From Undaria pinnatifida (taxonomy: Eukaryota; Sar; Phaeophyceae; Laminariales; Alariaceae): a stretch of 64,000 nucleotides of DNA. Location: assembly GCA_012845835.1 (NCBI GenBank), contig JABAKD010000030.1:4605416-4669415 (forward strand), written 5' to 3'. Shown one piece after another: positions 11,550 through 19,860 of this stretch. A model generated the notes under the pieces. The model saw only the letters and a program-made list of their open reading frames with translations. It was not told the origin of the DNA and did no database searches. A program made the position numbers and the translations under genes. Position 1 is the stretch's first letter, and every line of letters starts with the position of its first letter.

Positions 11550-14500
11550 TGGGGGGGGGGAAGGGGGAGGGGGGAAGGGGGGGGGGGGCGCCTTATAACC
11601 CAAAATCGTCGGAAAATATAGACCATTTTTTTTATTGTGTCCTGGCGTAATTCTCGTCGTGTACCTAGGTAGTTCGTTAGCTAGGCGCGATGGGATGTTT
11701 TTCATTATGTACTAGTAATACTTCGTACTCTTCCAGCAGTTTTATTTCTTCTCTCCAAAAAAGCAGTTTTTGGGAGGAGAGGTTCTTAAGCTCCGAAATT
11801 GAGAAAAACTTAAAGAAAAAAAGTGAAGCACCTCTACCGCGAGTCGGGTCGGATCGGGTCAGGAAGTGCCCGAAACCTCACGGGTCGGGTCGGGTCGGGT
11901 CGGGTCGGGTCGGGTCGGGTCGGGTCGGGTCGGGTCGGGTCGGTCGGGTCGGGTCGGGTCGGGTCGGGTCGGGTCGGGTCGGGTCGGGTCGGGTCGGGTC
12001 GGGTCGGGTCGGGTCGGGTCGGGTCGGGTCGGGTCGGGTCGGGTCGGGTCGGGTCGGGTCGGGTCGGGTCGGGTCGGGTCGGGTCGGGTCGGGTCGGGTC
12101 GGGTCGGGTCGGGTCGGGTCGGGTCGGGTCGGGTCGGGTCGGGTCGGGTCGGGTCGGGTCGGGTCGGGTCGGGTCGGGTCGGGTTGGGTCGGGTCGGATC
12201 GGGTCGGGTCGGGTCGGGTCGGGTCGGGTCGGGTCGGGTCGGGTCGGGTCGGGTCGGGTCGGGTCGGGTCGGGTCGGGTCGGGTCGGGTCGGGTCGGGTC
12301 GGGTCGGGTCGGGTCGGGTCGGGTCGGGTCGGGTCGAATCGGGTCGGATCGGGTTGGATTGGGTCGGATCGGGTTGGGTCAGGAGGTTTTCAAACTCTCA
12401 CGGGGTCACCCTGCGACTCGATCCGACCCGGGCGAGAAATGAACTCTGATCCGCGAAACCCCCCCTGTTCGTTTTTTTTCGCACCTTCCTCGAAGTAGAA
12501 GAGGATGACACCGATGTCTCCCCTGGCGGCGCCGGTGACGAACAAATCTCCCGCGACCGGCGCGGGCAAGACCCGGATGGCGTCTAACTTCGCCTGAGAC
12601 TCCCGCTCTAGACCGCCGTCGCCGCCGCCTTGGCGGTTTGGGCTGAGCTCGTCGGCGACGCACTCCAGCAGGTCAACGGCGGCCCATTCGCGCGCCATAT
12701 GATGCCTGCGCGGTGAAGGAAGTCCACACCCACAACGAAGAAAGAAATTTTCCGAGCAGAGTGTACGGTTTGGTGAGTGTTTCGGCAGGAGACGCGGTGT
12801 GTGCTACGGTAGACAGAGGCAGGTCTTTTTTGTTGGTTTGTGCTTGTATCAAAGTCTGATTAGGATATTATTTGTGGTTTGTGAAACCGTATCGCATCTT
12901 CGGAGATGCGGCGGAACCAGGTTGGTCCTCCGAGAGATAATAATAAAATTGTATGTGGCCTCCAATCTCTCATGATTGGGGCCACCACGCGGCTGGGGAG
13001 GAAAAGCCCCACAGCCGCACTTCGCAACTCCAAAAAACAAAATTAAAAAAATTATCTGTAAGCATCAACGCAACTCTCCCAGACTCCGTGAGTGACCCAG
13101 GCATGGACCTACCGCCCGTATACGTGGATGGTCAAATACTTTTTTTTCTCTTCTTTTCTGGGGCTCTGTCTACTCCGGTTGGATAGCTATGATGTATTAG
13201 GTGTACTGTACCGTTTTTGGTTTGTTTTATATCGTTTTGCTCTCGGGGGTATTCTTCCACTCCAGAGTGGCTGGATGGAGTCTGTCCCCCGTGACCACGG
13301 AGTTGATGATGCGAGTTGAGACGTGAGAACGACTACAATGATGGCACTGCCCACGGAGCTACGGTCGAGTCGCGTGGCCAGTGTCTAGGGACGAAATACG
13401 TTAACCTTCGAGCCCCTTTCATTCCCGATGCAAGATACCGGGATCCGAACCCGTGCACACCTGTGGCCTCAGAAGCGAACAGTCTGTCCACCACTAGTAG
13501 ACCACTGAGGGTCACGTGCGTCTCTTCTTGTGGCCCAGCAGCAGCTCCGTGGGTAGTGCTATGGTAGTGGCTATGTGTAGTCTTGTAAGGCTTAGTTTGG
13601 GCGAGCAATCGGTTAACCTTGCGCAAGTGGTCAAACGGAACAATGCCCTACCTATACCTTAACAAATGGCTTCGTCGACGGACCATGTTTTTTTTTTTAA
13701 ACGTGGGTTCAAGTCCCACATCCACCAATAATAAACTTTTTCAGACTTTCCCCATGTCGAACTTGAAAAAATATTCTCCCCGCGGTATACCCAGGAAATG
13801 AAACGGCTTGGATAATTGACAGGTCCGCCCGCATATCCGGCCGACCTGTTATCCCGCCGTTTCAGGGGGGGGGGAATGTTATAAGGCTTAGGTTGGGTAA
13901 GCTATTGGTTAACCTTTTGCAAGTGGTCAAATGGACTAATACCCCACCAATCCCTTAACAGTAGCCACCACTCTCTCATTACACAGTTTCAGCTACGCTG
14001 GGGGCAATCCATGGGTTTTTCGGTCATCGTTTGTTGCACTTGCAGTTTTACTCAACAAAAATGACCTTTTTTTTCGCGAGGTGAGGCATTATAGAGGCAT
14101 TTTCCAACCCCTAAAAACCTTATCGTAGTCCGATTCCAAGTGTTTTGTCCCCATGTCGGGAGTGCGGTCCTAAAAGGTTTGTTAACGCCTTTACAATTGG
14201 AAACCCCTTTTGGGGGGGGACAAATCACTTGAAATTAGTATCTAGGTGAGGGGTTTTCGGGGTGCTTTTTAAAAGGGGCTAATGCGAGGTGAGGTATTAT
14301 GGAGGCGCTCCTTAACGCCCCCTTACAACTGGAACCCCGTTTTGGGGCGACAAATCACTTGGAAAAAAAATAGTATAGAGAGGGTAGGATTTTTTTTTTG
14401 TTTTGTAATGGGGGTTAAAAAAAGAAGATCTTAAAAAAAAAAGAAGAAGAAAAAAAAAAAATGGTGTGCACGCATTTTTACCGCCGTACAATGCGTTCTA

Positions 14501-17117
14501 CGATATAGATGTATTTTTAATGTATACCCTTTTATTGGCGGATTTTTTTTTTTGAACGGCGGGGCTCTCCTTAACCAAAAAAAAAACGGAAATACGCCGG
14601 TTTATTTTGCACGGTTATTCTCGTCGTGTACCTAACCTAGCGTCCGGAGTACACTAGCAGCTTTGTGTTTATAAGGCTTAGTTTGGGTAAGCTATTGGTT
14701 AACCTTTTGCAAGTGGTCAAACGGACGAATACCCCACTAAATACCTTAACGAATGGCGTCGTCGACAGACCATGTTTTTTTTGGAACGTGGGTTCGAGTC
14801 CCACATCCACCGTAAGGAACTTTTTCAGACTTTCCCCATGCCGAACCTTGAAAAAAATACTCTCCCCGCAGTATACCCAGGAAAATGAAAACGGCTCGGA
14901 TATTGACGGGTCCGCCCGTGTATCCGGCCGACCTGCTATCTATCCCGCCGTTTCAGGGGGGGGGAGTATTACAAGGCTTAGCTTGGGTAAGCAATCGGTT
15001 AACCTTTTGCAAGTGGTCAAACACACCAATTTTCAATGCCCTGCTAATTACGTTAACATTTCTTTTCCTCCGAATCGGTTTTTGGGAGAGGTCTTAAGCT
15101 GCGCCGAATCGAGGAACCTTGTTCAAAGAAAAAAAAGGTGGTGGCCGCCTCTATCGTAGCCCGCGTCTTTTCGTCTTTTCATGTTGCTTTCACTGATCGG
15201 GTGCACAACTTTTTCCTTTGACCAAAACTTTCTGTTTTGGCGAGTCCAGAGGGTTTGCAAATCCTTATCTTCAATTGGGGCAAGACGCGTGCACTACGAT
15301 AGCAGGCGCACCACTTTTTTTTCTCTACAAGGTTCCTCAATTTGGTAGCTTAAGACACTCTCCACACTCAAAACACTGATGATTTTTTTGGAGAAACACA
15401 AAAAAAACTGCTAATATTGGATGAAAAATCCCATGGCCTACTAGGAACACAACGAGAATCGTGAAAAAAAATATGGCGTATTTACGACGATTTTGGGTTA
15501 AGGAGCCCCGTCATTCAGAAAACGATATCTCCAGAAAGAGGTATACCTTAATATGGCGTATTTACGACGATTTGAGGTTAAGGAGCCCCATCATTCACAA
15601 AAGGTTATCGCCAGAAAGAGGTATACTTTAATATGGCGTATTTACGACGATTTTGGGTCAAGGAGCCCGTCATTCAGAAAACGATATCTCCAGAAAGAGG
15701 TATACCTTAATATGGCGTATTTACGACGATTTTGGGTTAAGGAGCCCCGTCATTTTAGAAAGCGTATTCGCCAGAAAGAGGTATACCTTAATATGGCGTA
15801 TTTACGACGATTTTGGGTCAAGGAACCCCGTCATTCAGAAAACAAAACAGCCGAAAACTGCTATAGGTAGTAGTTAAGGTATTCGTGGGGTACTAGTCCG
15901 TTTGACCACTTGCAAAAGGTTAACCCATAGCTTACCCAAACTGAGCCTTATAAACACTCTCCCGCCCTGACCCGGCGGGATAGCAAGTCGGCCAGATATA
16001 CTGGCGGACGTGTCAATATCCAACAAGCGGTTTCATTTCCTGGGTACACCGGGGAGAGTATTTTTCAAGTTCGACATGGGGAAAGTCTGAAAAAGTTTAT
16101 TGTGGTGGATGTGGGACTTGAACCCACGACCCCAAAAAACCATGGTGTATGTCGACGACGCCATTTGTTAAGATATTCGTTTTTAGTCCGTTTGACCACT
16201 TGCAAAAGTTTAACCAATAGCTTACCCAAACTAAGCCTTATAACACCTAGTAATACCGTAGTGGCCTTGGTCGCAAAAGCAGGACCAGGCATGCTAAGGC
16301 AGGTGAAGACAATACCGCGTACCATCAATTGTAGGACACCCACTCACTCTGTCGCGCGAAACGTTGCCGAAAGCAGATCCTCCCGTCGTCGCCGCCGCCG
16401 GCGGCGGCTTTCCGGCTTCGAACGTGGCCGCTGCCAATCCACCGCGGAAAAACACACGGCATTGTCACCCTTCGAGAACCCGAGTTCTTCCTGACGCCTC
16501 GCCGCGCCAGCCCCTTGCTCTCCTTCACCCCCCCCTCCGTAAAAACCAGGCCCGCCGTTTTCCTCTTCCAGGTCCGGGGAGTTCCAGGGCGAGCCCTTAC
16601 GATCGCTTGCTTTTTCGACCCCCGCGCCACGGTTGATGTTGATCCCGGTACTCCCGCGCTTAGGAATGGTAAACGGAGGGTCTTGGGGATGAGGTTTTTC
16701 TTCTGCTGAGGGGATGCGCGGGCTAGACGATGATACCTCCCCCCAGCGGTGTAAGCAGCCGATGTCTCGTAGGTCCGGTGTTGCCTCCGCAGAGGGGTGA
16801 CGGTGTACGGGCAAGCCGCAGTTGCCGCCGCCGCCGCCGCTGTTTGTTATAGCGTGCCGAAGCGCTTCGTGCGCGGTTATTTGCGCTCGCTCTCGCTGCG
16901 CTTTGGAGTTGGAGTTGCTGCTGCCGCCGGCTCCGCCGTCCCCACCACCGCACTCGCGGAGTAGGCGGGCGGCAAGCGGAACCGCGGAAAGTCGGCGTTC
17001 GTGCGCTTGGTCCCGCAGGAGCTTTAGCAGTACTGGTAGGCGTTCGTGATGAGGTAGTGGCGGGTGGTGGTCTGGGTTGGTGATGATGCCTGGTTTCTGG
17101 GTTTGTTGCTGCTCCAT
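2675..17117 (-). CDS. Ankyrin-repeat protein gene, four exons, 3' end probably outside window
   Basis: Four minus-strand exons (17117-16348, 12705-12485, 4222-4113, 2842-2675) join in matching phases (2, 1, 0, 0) and give 423 residues. The first 256 or so are Gln/Gly/Ser-rich with one helical stretch. The last 120 form about three ankyrin repeats whose spacing from 'EAGA' to 'TPLH' positions is 10-11 residues, as in the family. Ankyrin repeats bind protein partners; no partner is suggested by the sequence. The final donor GAG|GTATGG shows that more exons should follow to the left. Introns are 3.6, 8.3 and 1.3 kb and hold transposons and the OTU cluster. The call is from pattern recognition; transcript data would settle the joins. 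Confidence 0.75.
2973..3390 (+). mobile_element. MITE-A copy, left-truncated, with 80-bp array
   Basis: It contains the MITE-A body (CATGGCCTAGG, then AATCATGC) and three units of the 80-bp repeat (CGACGATTTTGGGTTAAGGA, GCCCCGTCATTC, GAGGTATACC). It ends in a decayed right inverted end (ATATCGTAGCAC). Confidence 0.75.
3640..3790 (-). repeat. Family F dispersed repeat, inverted copy
   Basis: Read on the minus strand it has the C-run start, CGTAATCGTATGACC in the place of the variable region, GACGGAGCACGTCGG and CACCAAGCGCGAGG in the family order. Confidence 0.6.
3917..4050 (+). repeat. C-rich tract
   Basis: More than 80% C with scattered T, lying 63 bases past the ankyrin exon 3 GC donor on the minus strand (G-rich in the transcript). 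Confidence 0.9.
4113..4222 (-). CDS. Ankyrin gene exon 3 (GC donor)
   Basis: It encodes YQALHAAVEFGQLDSGRLLV followed by AMGAK, a clear ankyrin repeat. The acceptor GAGATACAG gives the two bases needed after exon 2. No GT donor is reachable before the in-frame stop, but AAG|GCAAGC is the standard form of a GC-AG intron donor and leaves phase 0. It is easy to miss because plus-strand frames are open here too. Confidence 0.78.
4600..5435. other. Intron stretch without identified feature
   Basis: I see no gene here. The only structure is a short palindrome pair (TGCACTTGGGC/GCCCAAGTGCA, near 5118-5150) that could form an 11-bp hairpin. Confidence 0.6.
5440..5590 (+). repeat. OTU cluster 5' fragment (copy 0)
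   Basis: About 150 bases match the leader and first 13 codons of OTU copy A (5803-5945), including its ATG (near 5541), and then diverge at GGTAT|GAAC. With copies A and B the GAGTTCTCCCTCACAATTG leader occurs three times (5441, 5803, 6450). It shows repeated partial duplication of this locus. Confidence 0.85.
5903..6340 (+). pseudogene. OTU-type cysteine protease, 3'-truncated copy (copy A)
   Basis: OTU proteases remove ubiquitin or ubiquitin-like chains. This copy has an ATG, an Asn/Ser-rich N-terminal stretch and WSIIPEIGDGACLLRCISRR, with the DGxC(L) catalytic Asp/Cys box (Cys codon near 6125). It matches copy B closely up to 6287 (CAAATCAAG). After that it diverges and reaches a stop at 6338-6340, so the half with the catalytic His is missing. 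The break falls at AAG|GTCATG, so splicing to the equivalent point in copy B (6849) would restore an open domain; this is a speculation. Confidence 0.75.
6449..7108 (+). CDS. OTU-type cysteine protease, complete domain without ATG (copy B)
   Basis: The frame holds the whole OTU fold: DGACLLRC box (Cys near 6689), a central region (SSVEEYLHFMSQPYAYATNV, then ELIAATQLYGVDF), and the C-terminal His motif (YPHSFHYASLR, His near 7071). The stop is at 7106-7108. The 5' segment that carries the ATG in copy A is deleted, so there is no in-frame ATG before the domain. It must be spliced to an upstream leader, use a non-ATG start, or be dead. It lies antisense within an intron of the ankyrin gene. Confidence 0.78.
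   Translation: MSSPSQLTRWLPYSSSELSARGKILDTENTQQIDTNDSSNSSDSSSTNPSHSENDQDNNSGNNNNSGQWSIIPEIGDGACLLRCISRRVHNNPALHHVVRAHIIAHITTNLYTVIPGSGFNTFHDSILAGANQELVEVAGSQPTTYSSVEEYLHFMSQPYAYATNVELIAATQLYGVDFRITYHTELQQYPNPPPPNVCDILYYPHSFHYASLRYTPSA
7556..8012. other. Intron stretch without identified gene
   Basis: The segment is T- and C-run rich. It shares TGTGGTCACAGGTGTCGTCC and a nearby TTTTCATCGCGCA with 31770-31865 and 25940-25975, so it belongs to another dispersed repeat. No coding signal is convincing despite an open frame. Confidence 0.5.
8013..8305 (-). mobile_element. MITE-B copy
   Basis: It begins GATAGCCCTCCCCC and ends GGGGGAGAGGGCTACCTACC, inverted forms of the same end. The inner markers (TTCAACGAACGTTTC, GGAGATACGACCGG, GCTGGTTTCAAACCCGGCGA) are shared with eight other copies. 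Confidence 0.85.
8383..8592 (+). mobile_element. Retroposon-C copy with long poly(A)
   Basis: This short element starts ACGAAGACCACTGATAGGGA, contains GGTGCGCCAGCTAGCGTTGG and CGTGGAAGTGTGGTGAGCTA, and ends in a CATCCGCCGGAGGATG hairpin followed by about 27 A. A 3' hairpin plus poly(A) points to retroposition by a LINE-type enzyme. Other copies: 10175-10290, 22945-23150 (minus), 43822-44015, 48440-48520. Confidence 0.75.
8602..8892 (+). mobile_element. MITE-B copy
   Basis: Starts GAGTCTTACTACGGTAGCC and ends in a 26-base G run plus GGCTAGATCGTAAAATCAGTC. It abuts retroposon-C on the left and MITE-D on the right. Confidence 0.85.
8893..9090 (+). mobile_element. MITE-D copy
   Basis: Left end ACACCCGATTTAAGAGCGCC and right end GGCGCTCTTAAATCGGGGTA are inverted repeats of about 20 bases. 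Inside, ATAAGAGCG is repeated several times. A second, left-decayed copy lies at 48990-49147. Confidence 0.8.
9201..9627 (+). mobile_element. MITE-A copy, complete, with nested TTAA element
   Basis: The left end GACGCGTGCTACACGATATA and the right end (CCTCTATCATCGTCGGCGCA) are inverted versions of each other with some decay. In between are the body markers (TCAATTTGGGAGCTTAA, ACTGGTTTGTGGAG, CCATAGGAGC) and one 80-bp-type unit (CGATTTTGGGGTTAAGGAGC). A 92-bp element is inserted at 9287-9378. Confidence 0.85.
9287..9378 (-). mobile_element. TTAA mini-element nested in MITE-A (piggyBac-like MITE)
   Basis: TTAACCCCTTTAGAG at the left and AAAAAGGGGTTAA at the right are inverted ends. Other MITE-A copies show the empty site GAGCTTAAGAC, so the insertion duplicated TTAA. 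TTAA duplication and ends that begin CCC are features of the piggyBac superfamily. There is no coding content. Confidence 0.85.
9726..9815 (+). mobile_element. TTAA mini-element
   Basis: This is a full-length copy (CAACCCTTTTACAACTGG ... CTCTAAAGGGGTCAA) with both TTAA flanks mutated to TCAA/CAAC-like forms. Confidence 0.8.
10016..10398 (+). mobile_element. MITE-B copy with nested retroposon-C
   Basis: The ends are TTCTACGGTAGCCCCC and GGGGGTATCGTAGAACCAGT. At about 10175-10290 the retroposon-C 3' half (CGACGCGTATGAAAATACGT, hairpin CATCCGCCGGAGGATG, A run) interrupts the part that is continuous in other copies. Confidence 0.85.
11450..11845 (-). mobile_element. MITE-A copy adjoining the GGGTC satellite
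   Basis: The plus side starts GCGCGTGCTACGATAGATGT and contains a 70-base G-rich run. Next come the 80-bp-type end (ACCCAAAATCGTCGG) and the body (GTGTACCTAGGTAG, CTTAAGCTCCGAAATTGAG). The far end, CACCTCTACCGCGAGTC, runs directly into (GGGTC)n. Confidence 0.78.
11881..12370 (+). repeat. (GGGTC)n satellite
   Basis: About 490 bases of GGGTC with only a few changes (one 4-base unit near 11942, some GGATC and GGTTG units), starting at a MITE-A end. Decayed units also extend to both sides. The frames GRVGS are artefacts of the repeat. Confidence 0.97.
12485..12705 (-). CDS. Ankyrin gene exon 2
   Basis: The acceptor CTTCCTTCACCGCGCAG is good and its first base completes the Glu codon of exon 1. 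The donor GAGGAAG|GTGCGA is in phase 1. It encodes EWAAVDLLECVADELSPN, a Gly/Asp linker, then DLFVTGAARGDIGVILFYFE, the helix pair of an ankyrin repeat ('A-R-G----V--LL--G'). Confidence 0.8.
13425..13515 (-). other. tRNA-like sequence
   Basis: The minus strand carries CTAGTGGTGGACAG (A-box-like) and CACGGGTTCGGATCCCGG (B-box-like). An acceptor stem does not pair. It may be the head of a tRNA-derived SINE. Confidence 0.35.
13581..13960 (+). mobile_element. TRIM-S copy 1 (LTR-type miniature)
   Basis: Terminal direct repeats of 84 bases (13581-13664, 13877-13960) run from TGTTATAAGG to CCTTAACA (TG...CA). TGGCTTCGTCGACGG lies two bases after the left repeat, where a primer-binding site belongs, and a purine tract (AGGGGGGGGGGAA) lies just before the right repeat. 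There is no coding capacity. The inside holds a tRNA-like T-arm (GTGGGTTCAAGTCCCAC). Confidence 0.8.
14182..14417 (+). mobile_element. Two TTAA mini-elements in tandem
   Basis: Copies at 14182-14282 and 14312-14417 each carry the markers CCTTTACAATTGG/CCTTACAACTGG and ACAAATCACTTG. A further GAGGTGAGGCATTATAGAGG / GAGGTGAGGTATTATGGAGG sequence is found before each, so the pair may have been duplicated with flanking DNA. Confidence 0.75.
14666..15058 (+). mobile_element. TRIM-S copy 2
   Basis: Terminal repeats are 14666-14751 and 14967-15058, with the PBS-like TGGCGTCGTCGACAG, T-arm GTGGGTTCGAGTCCCAC (14788-14804) and purine tract before the right repeat. Confidence 0.82.
15070..15172 (-). 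mobile_element. MITE-A fragment
   Basis: It contains TTTTTGGGAGAGGTCTTAAG, GAATCGAGGAACCTTG and the end CTCTATCGTAGCCCGCGTC. Confidence 0.7.
15284..15868 (+). mobile_element. MITE-A copy with 80-bp array
   Basis: Left end GACGCGTGCACTACGATAGC, body (TCAATTTGGTAGCTTAAG, CCCATGGCCTACTAGG), then about five 80-base units from 15475. The right end is lost; TRIM-S copy 3 follows at once. Confidence 0.8.
15872..16245 (-). mobile_element. TRIM-S copy 3, inverted
   Basis: Read on the minus strand it has the same plan: repeat, TGGCGTCGTCGACAT, T-arm (GTGGGTTCAAGTCCCAC), AGGGCGGGAGAG tract, repeat. Confidence 0.8.
16348..17117 (-). CDS. Ankyrin gene exon 1 (N-terminal low-complexity region)
   Basis: The ATG at 17117 starts MEQQQTQKPGIITNP; the frame stays open upstream to about 17162, so an earlier exon is not excluded. 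The donor AGA|GTGAGT is strong and in phase 2. A helical piece (LPVLLKLLRDQAHERRLSAV) stands out in Gly/Ser/Arg-rich sequence. The frame is open for 770 bases. Confidence 0.65.
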
Positions 17118-19227
17118 GATATTATCCAACCAACCACCTGAGCCCTCTCTTCTCCTCGCCACTCAGTTATACATAGACACAGCCCTTTCTGGGAAATACG
17201 TATCATGTACTGGTAGCCGTGAAGACGCTGCTGTGCTCTTCTTCGTTTGTTATCGGAGACGCTCATGCGCCGCAGACTGTGCGTTCTGCATTGGAATCCT
17301 AAGTAATTTTGTCATGGTGAAACCTTGCGCTGCTGTGGGATGATATTGGTACGGTCCGCACCGCTGAGGAGTACACGGGAAAGAGATAGCGGAGGGAGGG
17401 GGGGTATATACATAGGTACAGCCGGGGGGGGGGGAGGAGAGGGGGGTTAGAAAAGGAGGTATGTTCAGTGGAGTTGAATTGTAACCAGGCATCGTGTGTA
17501 TTTGGTGGTGCAACAACATATCGAGTATGGCGATCGGTAGTTGGTTTCGTCAATCCCTCGGCTACATCAGAGACCTATCGCCTATTGCGCTGCGCGGATT
17601 GCTCCTTGGGGTCGCATGTTGTCTGTGCGCTGTGTGCACTTGTCGCTGTTTTGCAGCTCCAGCTGGATTCGATGTGGTGACCTCCTCCCGTGCAACCATA
17701 TGGCAGTTCGTCCACGGTACGACTCGAGTGTAACACTGTTAACAGTGTGCTGCTGTTGCAGCGTTCACATCGTTCGTGCGAATACGGCAATCGAGGCTGC
17801 CTTGGCTTCATCATACACGTCTCTACATGCTCTATCAGAGCTGTCTAGACTATGATACGCACCGCCATACGATTCATACATGGTGTACACCACTCTCGGT
17901 TAAAATGTAAAAGCCGTGTGTTGAACTAAAAGTAATACAACACCGAGCTTAAATTTCCGCCCAAATAGATATGATACGAGGGCTACACATACCATACGGC
18001 GGTTCTGCCCGTATGTAGTTTTTTGCGTCGATTATGATGCATATAGGTACGATATCTAGGTGAAATATAATCCAACGCTCACCGTAAACGTGTGGGCCAG
18101 CGCTGGACCACAGGATAAGCATACAAGCACAGCACCACGATCAAGGTCCTGGACCGGACCCAACGGGACCATAGCAGTCAGGCTTGTGGTAAGGGCCGCA
18201 AGCGATCGCTTGCAAGCACAAGAAGGCGAAAACCTGTAAATCCTGCAATGGTTGTCGAAAAAACGCGGCGGAATTAACCAACAACTCTGGACGGAAATGT
18301 AAGGATTAATTTGTATGAATGTTAACGATTCAATGATATTTAAATTTTGGCCCAGACTGGCTTATGTTGATTGAACTCAGACCGGCAGTTACTGACTGCG
18401 CATACAGCCGAGGTGCCGAGATTCTTGCTCATTAAAGTGCGGACTGAGCAGCTTAACTACAAGCAGCCACGAGCCGGGACCGGGAGAGAAGACCTCTCTT
18501 CCGGATCTGCCGTAGAGTGTGCTACAGCGATACCTTGTGCTGGTTGCTGTGCTAGCTGGCTCATGTGATCGAAAGAGAGAAACAAAATCTGCGGGATCGT
18601 CTGCCTGTGCAGGCAAGCACCTCCGGGGTGTACAGGAGATAAGCCCAGCATTCATGTCATCAGCTCGGCTTCTTGATGCTACGAAGAAGACGCTTCATCG
18701 CCTGCTGTACGGCGTATTTTTGGATGGCAGGGCTATGATACCCGCTGCGAGCAGGAGTCATCTGGCACATGGGAGCGAGCTGTTCCGGTGACCTGCAAGC
18801 TCTGGATTGGGTCGTCTCCAGTCTCCAGCCAGCCAGCCTAACCTTAAAAATATAAAAGCTGCTCCTCCTGCTGCCTGCCCTTTTTAGTAGTCCACACTCT
18901 GCTAGCATCCAATAGCTCGTCAAGACGACAGGCCGCTGTCGTAGATAATTGCAACCCTTCGGTCAACGCACTGCATGCAGTGGTAGTGGTAGTTAGCCGT
19001 GCTAACTGCTGCTGGTGCTGGTGCTTTACGTACAGCCAGTAGAGCCGTAGGCTGCTCTTCCTGTTCTCGTGGCTGTCCGTGATCATGATGGTGTCCAGCT
19101 CATCGCCGCTTCAGCGGGTCCACGAGATACTGCAAAGGATGCAGGTGCGGCGGTACCTAGTAGACTTTTTCCAGCGCATAGTCTACAGCTACGAACATAG
19201 TACTGTCTGTAGCATACCGCAAACAAG

Positions 19228-19360
19228 AAATAGCTCGATGCGAGTTATCTATGATAGCTCGACGAGCTCTAGTATGATAGCTCGATGCGAGCTATGATAG
19301 CTCGACGAGCTATGATAGCTCGACGAGCTATGATAGCTCGATGAGCCATGATATGATATC
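19228..19360. repeat. TAGCTCGA palindromic array
   Basis: AGCTCGATGCGAGCTATGAT and AGCTCGACGAGCTATGAT alternate about seven times. Each unit is close to its own inverse (GAGCTCGTC/AGCTCGACGAGCT), so the array can form many small hairpins. Confidence 0.85.
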
Positions 19361-19768
19361 GTATCGCTCTAGCAGCTACGTTCCTCGGTGTTCTCCGACC
19401 GGTACCACGTACTAGGTACCCCACCTACGAGGCACAGCAGTACAACAGTACCAAGGGTACCAGGAACCGCGTGAAGCTTCGCTCCACAATCGTCAAACTC
19501 ACCTTTTCTTTACACATCTTAGCTTTCACGAGGAGTAGTCTATATCAATCATATCGTCGACCGTGTTCGCATTTTTTTCTTTATACCCTTCGTGTACACG
19601 TAGACTACAGACTGAGATGTGCGTACATACGTACGCCCTGCTGCGTTGCGTTTTTTGGATTCCCAGATATGAGAGCTTATTATGCATGGGATCCCGCGGG
19701 CTTCCGTGGGTTGTAAGAACAGCCCATGGGATCTCACCACACATAATCCCACGAGATCCGTCGGAACT

Positions 19769-19860
19769 ATAAACCCCTTTTAACAACTGGAAACCCGTTG
19801 TTGGGGACAAAATTACTTGCATTTCGTATGGGGAGGGGTTGGGGGCTCTAAAGGGGTTAA
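19769..19860 (+). mobile_element. TTAA mini-element
   Basis: Ends are ACCCCTTTTAACAACTGG and GGCTCTAAAGGGGTTAA; the 92-base length matches the other copies. The left TTAA has become ATAA. Confidence 0.8.

Noticed and set aside
11690-12498. Three long open frames of GRVGS repeats
   Set aside because: They are produced by a stop-free pentamer satellite and run in all three frames.
13581-13740. Functional tRNA gene with a T-arm at 13700
   Set aside because: The T-arm is perfect, but no 5' acceptor strand complementary to ATCCACC is found and the same arm recurs in all TRIM-S copies.
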